The translations under genes and the position numbers were made by a program. From Siphonodentalium dalli (lineage: Eukaryota > Mollusca > Scaphopoda > Gadilida > Siphonodentaliidae), in the NCBI GenBank assembly GCA_032622095.1, contig CP136069.1, positions 108,838,278 to 108,902,277 of the forward strand: 64,000 bases of DNA, in the 5' to 3' direction. This document shows, one piece after another, positions 24,969 through 34,990 of this stretch. Below the pieces are notes generated by a model. The model saw nothing but the letters and a program-made list of their open reading frames with translations. It did no database searches and was not told where the DNA came from. Position 1 is the stretch's first letter. Every line of letters starts with the position of its first letter.

Positions 24969-27081
24969 TAGCTCACCTGAGATGAAGTCTCCGGTGGAGC
25001 TATAGTCATCACTCCTCGTCCATCGTCCGTCGTACTGTCCGTCCGTCCATCCTTCCTTCAACAATTCTTTAAACATCTTCTCCTCTGATTCCATTGGACA
25101 GAATGGGTTCATATTTGGTGGGGATGTTCCCTAGGTGACTCTCATTCAGATTTGTTCAAATGAGGTCACTGGGTCAAATAGTTGCGAAGCCAGGGCCATA
25201 ACTCTTTCCCTCCATAGTATATCCAGGGACATAACTCTAAATACAAAAAATAACATTTTTGCATTTTGATCTTTGATTTTTTTTTAGACACATCACAGCT
25301 ACCCACCCCCTGCCCCACCCACCTCCTGTCCCTGCCACACCATGCTGTACCATACCATATTATCTCTGCATACTTCACCCCATTAAAATCCTTGTTTTGA
25401 TCACAGCTGTAGGAGTAACACAATACAGTGGTATTGCACTGCAAAATGTTTGTGCCATCATTAATTATCTCCATGTCAACAGGCCTCCCAGACATTCTGG
25501 TAGCTGATAGTGGCTTTATGAATTTAATTTTATCCCATGTTTATCTCAGATACAAATTACCTGTTTGACAGATAAAGTTTATTTTTACTATTAATATTAA
25601 CCATTTCATGACCAGAGTTGTGCTGGTGAGAGCAATGAAGACCCTGTGCTTGTACATTCTCTTATATGTGCTCCCATAGGAAGCCTCCCATATAAAAGAG
25701 AATGCACTGGCTTTCAAGGTCATTGAAATTTTGTTAAGCCAATATAGTCAGACATTCAAATAAATCATGTATGTCATATTCTTGCAGGGATGTCCCTACT
25801 GTGTTTGGGGGGGGGGGGGGGGGTGTGATTTACGATTTGTTTAATGAAATGTAATTTTTGAGCTCACATCTTCTCTAGACTGAATGGGTTCATATTTGGT
25901 GTGGATGTTTCCTAGGTGACTCACATTCAGATTTGTTCAAATGAGGTCACTCTGTCAAATGGTTATGAAGGCAGGGCCATAACTCTTGCCCTCCATAGTA
26001 ATTCTTAAAAACTACTTCTTCTGCTGTACCATCAGGTTGAATGGGTTCATATTTGGTATGAAGGGTCATTGGGTGACCCGGAGTTCAGATTTTTTTCAAA
26101 TGGGGTCATTTGTTTTAAATGGGGTCACCTGGTTAACTAGGGGCCAAGCAAAGGACAGTTTTCCTCTTAAAATGCTTCCTTCACACGGGCCATCAGGTTT
26201 ATTTACTGATATTTAGTATGAAGGGTTCTTTGGTGTCTGGGATTCAAATTTATTCAGATGGGGTCACCATATTAAATAGAGTGGGACCAGGGACATAACT
26301 GTATGTCTCTATGGTAATACTTAAAATGTCTTCTCAAGAGAGGTTGGACTATTTAGCTTACATATAGTATGGAGGATCCTTTAGTGACTGAGATTCAGAT
26401 TTGTTAACATGAGGTCAACCTGTTAAGAAATGACGGGGCTATGGGGACTTCACTTATAACATCTACCTTGGAACTACCTGACTGATTAATCTGACATATA
26501 TATATATATATGGTGTTTTCGGGTCCATGGATAATTGGGCTTCAAACATGTCTAAATAGTTTATAAAAAGGTGCTTGTGAGATTGGAAATTTCGAACAAT
26601 TGAGAAAGTTTGAGACGTCAGTTGTGAAATTCCAACCATCAGGTTTATTTTACTGATATTTAGTATGAAGGGTTCTTTGGTGTCTGGGATTCAAATTTAT
26701 TCAGATGGGGTCACCAGGTTAAATAGGGTGGGACCAGGGACAGTTTGGACTATTTAGCTTACATATAGTATGGAGGAATCAGGAGGATCCTTTAGTGACT
26801 GAAATTCAGATTTGTTAAAATGAGGTCAACCTGTCTAGAAATGGCGGGCTATTGGGAGTTAACACTTTTGTGTCTAATAAAATCATTGAAATACCAAATT
26901 CATTAAAACATCTACCTTGGAACCACCTGACTGATTAGTCTGACATACATGTATTGTGTTTTGGGTCCATGGATGATTGGGCTTCAAACATGTCTAAATG
27001 GTTTTAGAAAAAGGCGCTTGTGAGATTGGAAATTTCCAACAATTGAGAATGTTTGAGGTGTCGGTTGTGAAATTCCAACCT
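24969..27081 (+). mobile_element. F3 stem-loop element with internal duplication
   Basis: The head TAGCTCACCTGAGATGAAGT with hairpin partner and CGTCC run is followed by F3 modules, an R4 block at 25265-25860 (with a G-run near 25810), and more modules. A ~440-bp segment starting CCATCAGGTTTATTT is duplicated in tandem (about 26190 and 26636). Each copy ends with the F3 fold-back tail (TTGGAAATTTCCAACAATTG ... GTGAAATTCCAAC). Confidence 0.72.
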
Positions 27082-27650
27082 AAGACTTGGGAAGTCTGGA
27101 GCCCGGTCAGGAGGGGGCTTGTTGAGCTGGAGGAGGGGGTGATCAGTAGTGTACAGTTGGTAATTTCAAGGTGGATTTTCACCAATCTACATACTTGAAG
27201 TCTCTCTAGCCACATATCCTGTTTAAATCTACTTCTTTTAAAGTGATTATGAAAAGTTCTGAATTCGAATATGTCATTTAATTTATACTTTTGGCATCTT
27301 CCACGCCCAACGCACGCACATTTGCGAAACATTCGCGCTTCTCAATAGAAGCATCGTTACATACCACTGCGGTGTAACCTGAACTATAATCAAGTTCTGA
27401 CTGTTCATAGACATGAACTTTATTTTTTGTCCGAAATGTCAACCCGTCCGCGGATTCTGCACTCGCAGATGCCTGCGGATCTGAAATGTCTTTATATACC
27501 ATTTTTAATCAAGTGACCGATTCCAATATGCCATTCATTGATAAGAGTTTAGCATCTGCCACGCCTAACACGCGCGAAATAGCGAAACCTTCGCACATCT
27601 TGTTGAAAGCATCGTTACTTCAAATTAGATTTCATATTCCGTAACTTGGG
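27082..27650 (-). repeat. Pair of ~95-bp direct repeats, weakly coding-like
   Basis: Segments at about 27268-27363 and 27522-27620 are similar. On the minus strand the first lies at the end of a 74-residue frame (27502-27278) and reads NDASIEKRECFANVRALGVE. The second, in its own frame, reads NDAFNKMCEGFAISRVLGV. Substitutions look conservative, which hints at a repeated peptide, but no domain is recognised and no splice structure is clear. Confidence 0.3.
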
Positions 27651-27659
27651 CTAAGTTTA

Positions 27660-28495
27660 TTTTGAGACTTCCGTATATATATGTGTCCTCTATAGACTCG
27701 AAAACGGCTGAACCGATTGGGCTCAAACTTCCCATCTAAGGCTAAAAAGTCACGGGAAATGTCATCGGATCATTCGCGAGCCCGTGCGGCGACTCATTCA
27801 CCCCTTATCCACTCCCCAGTCATCGTCATTGGCCGGGAGTGCTTAACGCAATAACGCGAAACACGACTTATATCTTCCATATTTGGGTTCGTTAACCAGT
27901 TAACACTCTTTATTCCCTTCGGCTTTCGCATATGGCTTTTGTTTACGTTATCGCTCGAAATGGAACTCGCTTCTGTGTGTGATTCTTATGTACTTAGGGC
28001 TTCCTAGGAATGGGGGACATTTTCATCGGGTCAGTTTTTCCGCCCGAGGTGATCTTCACCTTGAAAAGGGTACCCACAAATGATATATATGTGTGTGTCC
28101 TTTATAGACTCGAACCGATTGAGCTCAAACTTGCTACCTACGGGAAGTGCCATGGACGGGTTAAATTGTAACCCCGACCTGACCTTGACCTTGAAAATGA
28201 TCAATTCAAGGTCAAATAGGGTCAAATTGAAAAACAAAAAATTAATGAAAAACAAAAAATTAATGATCAATTCAAGGTCAAATCGGGTCAAATTGAAAAA
28301 CAAAAAATTAATGAAAAACAAAAAATTAAATTAAAAAATTAATTCAAAAAAATTTATTTAAAAAGCCAGTAAATTAAAAAGGCACAATTAACTCATTGAA
28401 AAACAAAAAATTAATTAAAAAAATTAATTAAAAAAATCAAATTAAAAATTGTCATGTTTCTGACTATTGCCGCCAGTGGCGGGCTAACCTGCTCA
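27660..28495 (+). repeat. R5 repeat, left copy of an inverted pair
   Basis: It carries TAGACTCGAAAACGGCTGAA, CACCCCTTATCCACTCCCCA, AGGGCTTCCTAGGAATGGGG and CTTTATAGACTCGAACCGAT. A ~65-bp tandem repeat follows (GGTCAAAT, GAAAAACAAAAAATTAATG, twice), and the copy ends GCCGCCAGTGGCGGGCTAAC. The same text lies in reverse orientation at 33025-33790. The class is not recognised. Confidence 0.78.
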
Positions 28496-28563
28496 TTGAC
28501 GCAGAATGAAAACTCCATAATTTAGCTATAGAACAACTGCAAACTGCACAAACTGCATGATCC

Positions 28564-28826
28564 AGAAAACGGACTGAGCCCCTTGACTGGATCAATGAAG
28601 AACTCCGTCGCCGTGGACATACTGTTCAGACATTCCGTGACGTCGACGCTGCAATCCACGTTTACGCGCAGGTCATTGGCAAAAATGCAGCTGAGCTTCA
28701 ATTGGCCCCTGAGCCCAAACTTTCCGACTTCTAGACGCCCTCAGATGACCAAAAAAAACAGAGATAACCTTTATCGTTCTGGCAATGGCCGCAACCGGTG
28801 TGGTGGCTTATAAGCTGACCAAGTGA
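28564..28826 (+). pseudogene. Decayed fragment of a tail-anchored membrane protein (unidentified)
   Basis: After GATCCAG, a usable splice acceptor, a frame encodes about 55 residues including EPLDWINEELRRRGHTVQTF, VYAQVIGKNAAELQL and PEPKLSDF, then a TAG at 28732-28734. The same frame goes on as TPSDDQKK into a run of eight A. Past that run, another frame (28749-28826) gives ITFIVLAMAATGVVAYKLTK and a stop: one hydrophobic helix followed by a short basic tail. The arrangement fits the last exon, or a retrocopy, of a C-terminally anchored protein with one stop and one slip in the A-run. GC-rich codons stand out from the AT-rich surroundings. I do not recognise the family. Confidence 0.45.
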
Positions 28827-29077
28827 TCACACGGAGAGCCTGGGCCGGCGAGGGGAGTGGGCCGTCCCCCTGAGCCCTCCTGTTTATGTAATTAAGGTTT
28901 TATTTATAATATATTTGGTCGTGTATTTTTTTTTGGTTTTTGATGATAATTCTTGCACAATTTACAATGAGTATACCGGCTTGACAAAATCCGATGGGAG
29001 TCCTTTGATGTGAATTAGGGTGTTAATGCACATGCTTGTTGGAAGAGGGGTTTGGGACCGTTTATGGTGTGAATTGA
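28827..29077. other. No gene or repeat recognised
   Basis: GC-rich text at first (GGGCCGTCCCCCTGAGCCC), possibly trailing sequence of the fragment before it, then T-rich text. Nothing further supportable. Confidence 0.3.
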
Positions 29078-29206
29078 GATGTATCAATCAATCTTGTGGG
29101 AAAAAAATTTGAGGACACCTGGTTATCATATCTCCATGAAGATACATGTACAGATGTTTTAAAGAAATGTCCAGGTGCTCCTCTGTTCTTGGCGTTATAT
29201 ACTGGG
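29078..29206 (+). CDS. Coding-like block, unidentified (possible penultimate exon)
   Basis: Open from just after a TGA at 29075-29077 to ACTGGG|GTAATT, a strong donor at 29207. It encodes 43 residues with FEDTWLSYLHEDTCTDVLKK and APLFLALYTG. The composition is protein-like (aromatics, charged pairs, cysteines). Splicing to the block at 29815 would be phase 0. The true left boundary is unclear: an AG at 29077-29078 is a possible but weak acceptor. No family recognised. It lies in the ATP6V1H intron on the same strand. Confidence 0.4.
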
Positions 29207-29208
29207 GT

Positions 29209-29806
29209 AATTATACCCCCACTTTCGAAGAAAATGGGGGGTATACTGGATTGACTGCGTCTGTCAGTCACCTTTTCTCCCTCCGTGTGTCCGTCCCGTC
29301 CGTCCTTCCATCCGTCCGACCTCATAACTCGAACAACTATGAACCGATTTCAATAATTTTTTGTATGCAATCTCCTTAGGACTGCCTCTACGCATGATGC
29401 TAATTGCATTACGCCTCATTTTCGACTTATTTTGACTTAGAAAATTCTGTCCGACTTAATAACTTTAACAAATATGAACCGATTTCAATAATTTTTGGTA
29501 TACATGCTTCTCACAATACCCTCTCTACATGGTGCGGCTAGGGATTGGCTCAGACTGTTTTTCGTAATATTACACTTCATTTTCGACTTATTTTGACTTA
29601 GAAAATTCTGTTCGACTTAATAACTTTAACAAATATGAACCAATTTGAATAATTTTTTCTGTACAAGCTTCTTGTGACACCATATTGATATTATTAGTCC
29701 GAATTTTTCTTTAAAGTTAAAAATCTTTTTTGTTGGGTTTACGGATAATGCGGGTTGAATTTGCCACAGTGGGGGTATGCTAGCACTCAAGTGCACACCT
29801 CTTGTT
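29209..29806 (+). mobile_element. F7 stem-loop element, fills the gap between two coding-like blocks
   Basis: The head hairpin is TATACCCCCACTTTCGAAG with partner GGGGGGTATA, followed by CCGTGTGTCCGTCCCGTCCG. Three modules contain GAACCGATTTCAATAATTTT, TCATTTTCGACTTATTTTGA and GAAAATTCTG. The end is the mini-hairpin GCACT-CA-AGTGC and ACACCTCTTGTT. Only GT at 29207-29208 on the left and ATTCTCAG on the right separate it from the neighbouring coding-like blocks. Confidence 0.82.
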
Positions 29807-29814
29807 ATTCTCAG

Positions 29815-29997
29815 TTTAAAAGAAATGTTGCTATGCATGAATATCAGCTACAAGTGCCCGATACAGAACGATATTTTGAGTTGTTTATGTTAGGCGATGA
29901 GTCTGTTCTAAAAAATGAAAGAAATCCTCTGTATCGAGTAGATATAACCTTGTCAGATGCCACTGACTGTGTTTTCTTTTATCTCAGAAGAAACTAA
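29815..29997 (+). CDS. Coding-like terminal exon, unidentified
   Basis: It follows TTGTTATTCTCAG, a good acceptor, and encodes 60 residues to a TAA. It contains FKRNVAMHEYQLQVPDTERY, FELFMLGDES, NPLYRVDITL and CVFFYLRRN. No gaps or stops. The length, composition and clean stop fit a last coding exon. A polyadenylation signal AATAAA occurs at about 30459. No domain recognised. It may belong with 29078-29206 and form the 3' end of a nested or captured gene; the 5' part is not in view. Confidence 0.45.
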   Translation, partial: FKRNVAMHEYQLQVPDTERYFELFMLGDESVLKNERNPLYRVDITLSDATDCVFFYLRRN

Positions 29998-30257
29998 ATT
30001 TGACTGCACACTGTGACTACTATTGTTGAACAGGCCATCTATACATTTCCATATCTCTTGACAAATTGTAACTTTTTTGTGGAGACATATTGAATGGAGC
30101 AGACTCAATTGTATTATAATATAAACATGAGCCATTCTAATATGCAATCCTCTGATGGTTCAAGGTGCCTCAGTAATGCTTTCTCCTATGTATCTATTTT
30201 GCTAGCTCATTATATGAATGCCCTGATTCCCATCCCCATATAAATATGATAGTTGAG

Positions 30258-31655
30258 AATACAGTGAAACCTGTTATGAGAGACCACCCATTTTGCCAAC
30301 ACAAAATGGTCGTTACTGATAGGTGGTCGCCGACGACAGGTTTGTTCCAATTTCGACTGAACTGACATCTATCATCAGTGTTAGATGTCTGAGCAAGTGA
30401 ATTATTTTTATACACAAACTGGTTGAAAATGATCGTGATTATATGTTTAATTTAAAAAAAATAAAGTATACTTTAAATTAATATTAGTGAAAAAAAAAAG
30501 AATAAAAGAAGAGATTTATACAGGTAAATGCATGTTAAATAATGCAGTAAAACAGCCAATCAGAAAACACATCGGGCACGTGAGTCGTGACAGAAGGAAG
30601 AACACGACAGATTGCCGGGTACAAATCAACTCCCAACATGATAACTTGATAAAAAGTACATCAGTCGTCACTGCATGTCTTTATTTCAATCCCTGTCTCA
30701 CATATTATATTATTTTGGATGTATTGGTATCTTCGAATAAAACTGCAAACAGCTGCAGAAAATTCATAAACAGTGCGTGTCCTTGGCCTGATCTGTAATG
30801 ATTCTGGACACGTGCATGATTGACCTCTATTTCGTGACTACGGAATATCTCTTTGATGTTGCGACATAGTTCATTGTGCAGTGTCTGCAAATTCTACTGG
30901 TACTTGATGATGTCACATGGAATGATTTAATTTAATATGAAGCCCGGGAATGAGCATTATAAAAACTTGGAAAGTATGCATTGATGGTTCTTTCAATGAG
31001 ACATAGCGGGAGGACGCGAACTCCTGTATTTATTAAACAAAGGTTCCTTTATGCTGTACTCTTGGGGTGCAGACATTAAATCCCCGCATTGAGTAAGTTT
31101 GACACTTTGCCCTTAGCATTTTCATGCTTCGCCACAATGAGGCAGCGACTGGATTAATGATGGGCTTATCGCTAAAACAACAGTACAGCCAAGCATAGTC
31201 TCAATTTTATACTACTTTTGAATATAGGATCTTTTTTGTATTTCATCATACATTAGTTAGGTCAAACACGTCGTCAACATTCACGTCAAAAATAATAAGA
31301 GTGATGAAGTTTTTATAATCCACGTTCCCAAATATACTACTTTTGGATTAAAAGGAACCAATTTTATGTCTCCCCTGCTGGGAATTCCGCTTAATAGTCA
31401 CATGTCCCGGGGGAATCCCCAAATCAAAGTTTGTGATGAAGCAACTGATTGCAAATAATTTTAATCAAATAAATGCATCCTACTGAAGCATTTGGGGCTC
31501 AAAATGGGTGTTAATGTCGGAAAAGCACTGGTTAAAGATTTATTTTTCATGTCTGGTGGGCGTTCATAACGGGCTAATTTTGTCATTTTTGCCACAAATC
31601 ACCAACCGCTGGTCGCATTTGACAGGTGGTCGCTCACGGCAGGTAATTTATATAG
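30258..31655. mobile_element. Possible non-autonomous DNA element with short inverted ends
   Basis: The left end reads TACAGTGAAACCTGTTATGA then GAGACCACC. The right end, read inward, has ACCTGCCGTGAGCGACCACC. Both carry further GGTGGTCGC motifs nearby. The match is partial and the target site unclear. The interior holds AATAAA (about 30459) and no coding frame. Confidence 0.35.
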
Positions 31656-31697
31656 TAAAACCAGTCTGTACAAAGAACGTGCATGAATTTGGTGGAA

Positions 31698-32753
31698 ATT
31701 AGTGCTAAATATATTTGTATCAGCTTTGGTTCAACTCCCCTCCTCATGCATGACTTGAAAGGCGCCACTTTTGACATATTTAAACCATGTCCATTAGTCT
31801 AATGGATGTGGTTTAAATATGTCAAAAGTTCAAGTCATGCATAAGCTGGGTTGGTGATTTTTTTAAATAAATCAAAAAAATAGATTTATTTGATTTAAAT
31901 CGATTTATTTGATTTTTTTTTCTAAATGTTATGAAAATATGTAATTGTGCAATTTCTCTGATAAATGAAGGTTCTGAAAGGTGTTGCTTATTATATCCAA
32001 GTCTGGATTAAACATAATTCTGTGATTTTTTATTATGTTTAGTATACCAATGAAACATACATATATCATGGCAGTACAGATATAGCGACCATGTGCTTTA
32101 TGCATACACTTGGGACCATGTGGGTTCCAATGTTGTGATATCTGGAAAGGTAGACCTGTGCTTAAACTGTTGCTAATAAATTTAGTCAATTTTAGATGAA
32201 AACTGAATATTTTATCAATCACGTTTGCTCTCAGTGACTTGAGGACATACAGTAATCATACTATATATCAAGAATAGGCACTAGACAGCTAGAGTAGTTA
32301 GATGGCACATTATATGGTAGAGCTATACTCAGTTAACATTTACATGTACGGCAATGAGAAAAGGGGGAAAGAAAATTAAACAGTGTATAGTGAGGCATGC
32401 TGAATCAGAGTGTATAGTTACAAACAATACCGGCTATAAAGCGGAACAGGCCATTGCTGGAACAGTAAATACGGTACCATACTGTATGCCTGTAGTTTCT
32501 ATATGGTTGATAATTACTGTACAGTTTCATATCTATTATCCAATTTGTATATTGTTTTATCATACTCATGTTTTAGTTTACAGAAAACCTGTTAGATATT
32601 GCATTTCTTGACTTTTTATCATCATTTGAAAAAAATTGTTGATTTAAATCTTGATTTAAATCAATGATTTAAATCGCTTGATTTAAATCGGCCAACCCTG
32701 TGCATAAGGAGGGGAGTTGAACCAAAGCTGATACAAATATATTTAGCACTAAT
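31698..32753. mobile_element. Fold-back palindrome, split by a hAT MITE
   Basis: Leaving out 31846-32700 and one TGCATAAG copy, the remainder is a near-perfect palindrome of about 200 bp with a 3-base centre. The outer part is AGTGCTAAATATATTTGTAT and its partner at 32709-32753. The inner part is TTTTGACATATTTAAACCA (31771-31789) and its partner ending near 31828. Similar but non-palindromic text recurs at about 33830-33885. Confidence 0.8.
31846..32700. mobile_element. Non-autonomous hAT-type element, 855 bp, 8-bp target duplication
   Basis: Flanked by perfect TGCATAAG repeats (31838-31845, 32701-32708). Ends are CTGGGTTGGTGATTTTTTTA and, inward from the right, CAGGGTTGGCCGATTTAAAT. Subterminal GATTTAAATC repeats occur at both ends, a known layout for hAT MITEs. 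No transposase frame. Confidence 0.9.
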
Positions 32754-33024
32754 GCATGATATCATGGAGATGATAAAATATAAGTTTGGTGGTAATCGGC
32801 AACTAAACCAATTCTTATCATAGTTCTTACCCCCACCTCTCACCCAAGCAGCACCAAGTTGGCATCTTTAAATCACATGGTTATATTCCTTGTATCATGG
32901 AGAAGAATAATATATCAATTTATGTTAACTCGCACCATTATCTTCCTCGTAAAAAGTTACGGCTGTTAGACCGCCTGGGTGCCATCTCGATTGTACCATG
33001 TGAAGTTTTATATAGAACTAGTAG
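32754..33024. repeat. Unclassified repeat text with CTCGTAAAAAGTTA block
   Basis: The segment CACCATTATCTTCCTCGTAA then GGTGCCATCT and TGTGAAGTTTTATATAGAAC (about 32932-33015) has a diverged second copy at about 33957-34030. Both lead into short-period or repeat sequence. Function unknown. Confidence 0.5.
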
Positions 33025-33790
33025 GTTAGCCCGCGACTGGCGGCAATCGTCAGAAACATGACAATATTTAATTTTTTAATTTGATTTTTTGTTTTTCAAT
33101 GAGTTAATTGTGCCTTTTGAGTTAATTGTGCTTTTTTAAATTTTTTAATTTAATTTTTTGTTTTTCAATTTGACCCGATTTGACCTTGAATTGATCATTT
33201 TCAAAGTCAAGGTCAGGTCGGGGTCACAATTTAAGTTTGAGATCAATCGGTTCGAGTCTATAAAGGACACACACATATATATCATTTGTGGGTACCCGTT
33301 TCAAGGTGAAGAGCTTGTGCGGAAAAACTGTACCGATGAAAATGTCCCCCGTTCCTAGGAAGCCCTATTATATAAAGTACGTAAGAATCACACAGAAACG
33401 AGTTCCATTTCGAGCGATAACATAAACAAAAGCCGTTTGCCCCCATTCCTAGGAAGCCCTAAGTACGTAAGAATCACACAGAAGCGAGTTCCATTTCGAG
33501 CGATAACGTAAACAAAAGCCACATGCGAAAGCCGAAGGGAATAAAGAGCGTTAACCGGTTTAATAACGATCCCAAATATGGAAGATATAAGGAGCGTTTA
33601 GCGTTATTGCATTAAGCACTCCCGGCCAATGACGATGACTGGGGAGTGGATAAGGGGTGGGGGAGTGGATAAGGGGTGAAGGAGTCATCGCACAGGCTCC
33701 AATATGCCGCGACTACCATTCCCGTGGGTTTTTACCCTTAGATGGGAAGTTTGGTCTCGATCGGTGCAGCTGTTTTCGATTCTATAAAGT
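33025..33790 (-). repeat. R5 repeat, right copy of the inverted pair
   Basis: Reverse-complement copy of 27660-28495: GTTAGCCCGCGACTGGCGGC, then the AATTTTTTGTTTTTC run, AAAGGACACACACATATATA, CATTCCTAGGAAGCCC and GGAGTGGATAAGGGGT. One internal part (CATTCCTAGGAAGCCCTA to ACAAAAGCC) is present twice. The pair is 4.5 kb apart and encloses the coding-like blocks at 28.5-30.0 kb. Confidence 0.78.
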
Positions 33791-34080
33791 ACAAATATAT
33801 ATATTTATACAGATATATGGAAATCGGTGCTAAAATTATTTTTATCAATTTTGGTGCCCCTCTCCCCTTCCGTGCATCCCTGACAAAAACAATTTCTGCC
33901 CCTCCCCCTTTTTCTGCCCCTGACAACAGCAGCGTCACTTTAGAAAATTCTAACCTGTACCATTATCTTTCTCGTAAAAAGTTAGACCCCTTTGGTGCCA
34001 TCTAGATGGTCCCCTGTGAATTTCTATAGAACACAGACAGACAGACATTCGCAAATATAGATATAGATAGAAGATAGATG
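33791..34080 (+). repeat. Unclassified repeat with GACA/GATA tail
   Basis: Text resembling the arm of the fold-back element (GGTGCTAAAATTATTTTTAT) leads into the CTCGTAAAAAGTTAGACC block. It ends in ACAGACAGACAGACATTCGC and a GATA-rich tail (about 34048-34078). A simple-repeat tail suggests the 3' end of a non-LTR element, but no protein supports this. Confidence 0.4.
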
Positions 34081-34576
34081 CATTTTGTGTTGGGATGTTC
34101 TTGGGAGTATTGATACAAATGAATGCACAGTTATGAAATCTACAACTTCCCAATAGCTTTCGGGAAGATTGTAATGAAATTATCATCACTTGTCAATGTC
34201 GCGTACGACATGCCGTCCATTAATATGCCAAATTACTGAACAACATATTTCTATTGCTTATTGGTTAACATTGCATGGACCGATTTTGCTGATTTAACCA
34301 CCAATATATATGATGGTTAATTATGGCAATTGTCAAAATCCTAACATCTTGACTAACTTATACGAATAAACTTCCTATATATGATGATACAAAGTTACTG
34401 AAACTATAATCGTGAGAGAAGGAATTTGTCATTAGTAATCGGATAACAAAATAGTTGTTAGGGGGCCTTCATCTCAAAAGACATGAGATTTGTCACCCGT
34501 TAGAATGGAATTCTGTTCTCTATGTCTCCCTCCGAGTCCAAGTCTTCTCAGTCATTGACTGTCTTGTTTTTTTCAG
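34081..34576. other. Intron sequence, nothing recognised
   Basis: Ordinary AT-rich text up to the acceptor TGTTTTTTTCAG of the second ATP6V1H exon. Confidence 0.5.
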
Positions 34577-34666
34577 TTTGCCAAGACAGTGATTAATTTG
34601 ATGAACCATATTGCTAAGGATCAGACCCTTCAGTACATACTAACACTAGTTGATGACGTACTTCAG
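34577..34666 (+). CDS. ATP6V1H: ATP6V1H exon (V-ATPase subunit H, next 30 residues)
   Basis: The exon is exactly 30 codons in phase 0, with FAKTVINLMNHI and DQTLQYILTLVDDVLQ. Human subunit H reads CAKTFINLMTHI and EQTVQYILTMVDDMLQ here, a close match along the whole exon. It is flanked by TTTTTTTCAG and CAG|GTTAGT. It continues directly from the exon at 3916-4015. The family's next exon should start like ENHQRV; I did not find it in the remaining 29 kb, so the next intron is also very long or the exon is too diverged to see. Confidence 0.93.
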
Positions 34667-34739
34667 GTTAGTAAACATTAATGGATTGTGATCCTGAAAA
34701 AAATATTGGTATATATGGTCCATTTTGCTTTATATATAT

Positions 34740-34990
34740 TAATCTAAAAAAGTGCTATAAACGCAAAAATGCCTGCGGGCAAAACATATAAAACGTCTCA
34801 AAACGAAATCATAAAAAAAAGGAGAAAAAACGTGCTATAAAAGCAAAAATTGCCTGCGGGCAAAGCGTATAAAGTGTCACAAAACAGAATCATAAAAAAA
34901 GAGAAAAAACGTGCTATAAAAGCAAAAATTGCCTGCGGGCAAAACGTATAAAACGTCATAAAGACAAAAAACGTGCCGTATAGGCATAAA
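34740..34990 (+). repeat. Tandem repeat, three units of ~80 bp
   Basis: Units contain GTGCTATAAAAGCAAAAATT, GCCTGCGGGCAAAACGTATA and CATAAAAAAAGAGAAAAAAC. It lies 75 bp into the intron after the exon at 34577-34666. Not similar to the F families. Confidence 0.85.

Larger units (their letters stand above)
4016..34576 (+). other. ATP6V1H intron, 30.6 kb, filled with nested transposons
   Basis: Bounded by GTAACC at the donor and TTTTTTTCAG at the acceptor. Both flanking exons are phase 0 and encode directly consecutive segments of subunit H. Nearly the whole interval is repeat. It also contains three coding-like plus-strand blocks between 28.5 and 30.0 kb that are not part of subunit H. Confidence 0.8.
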
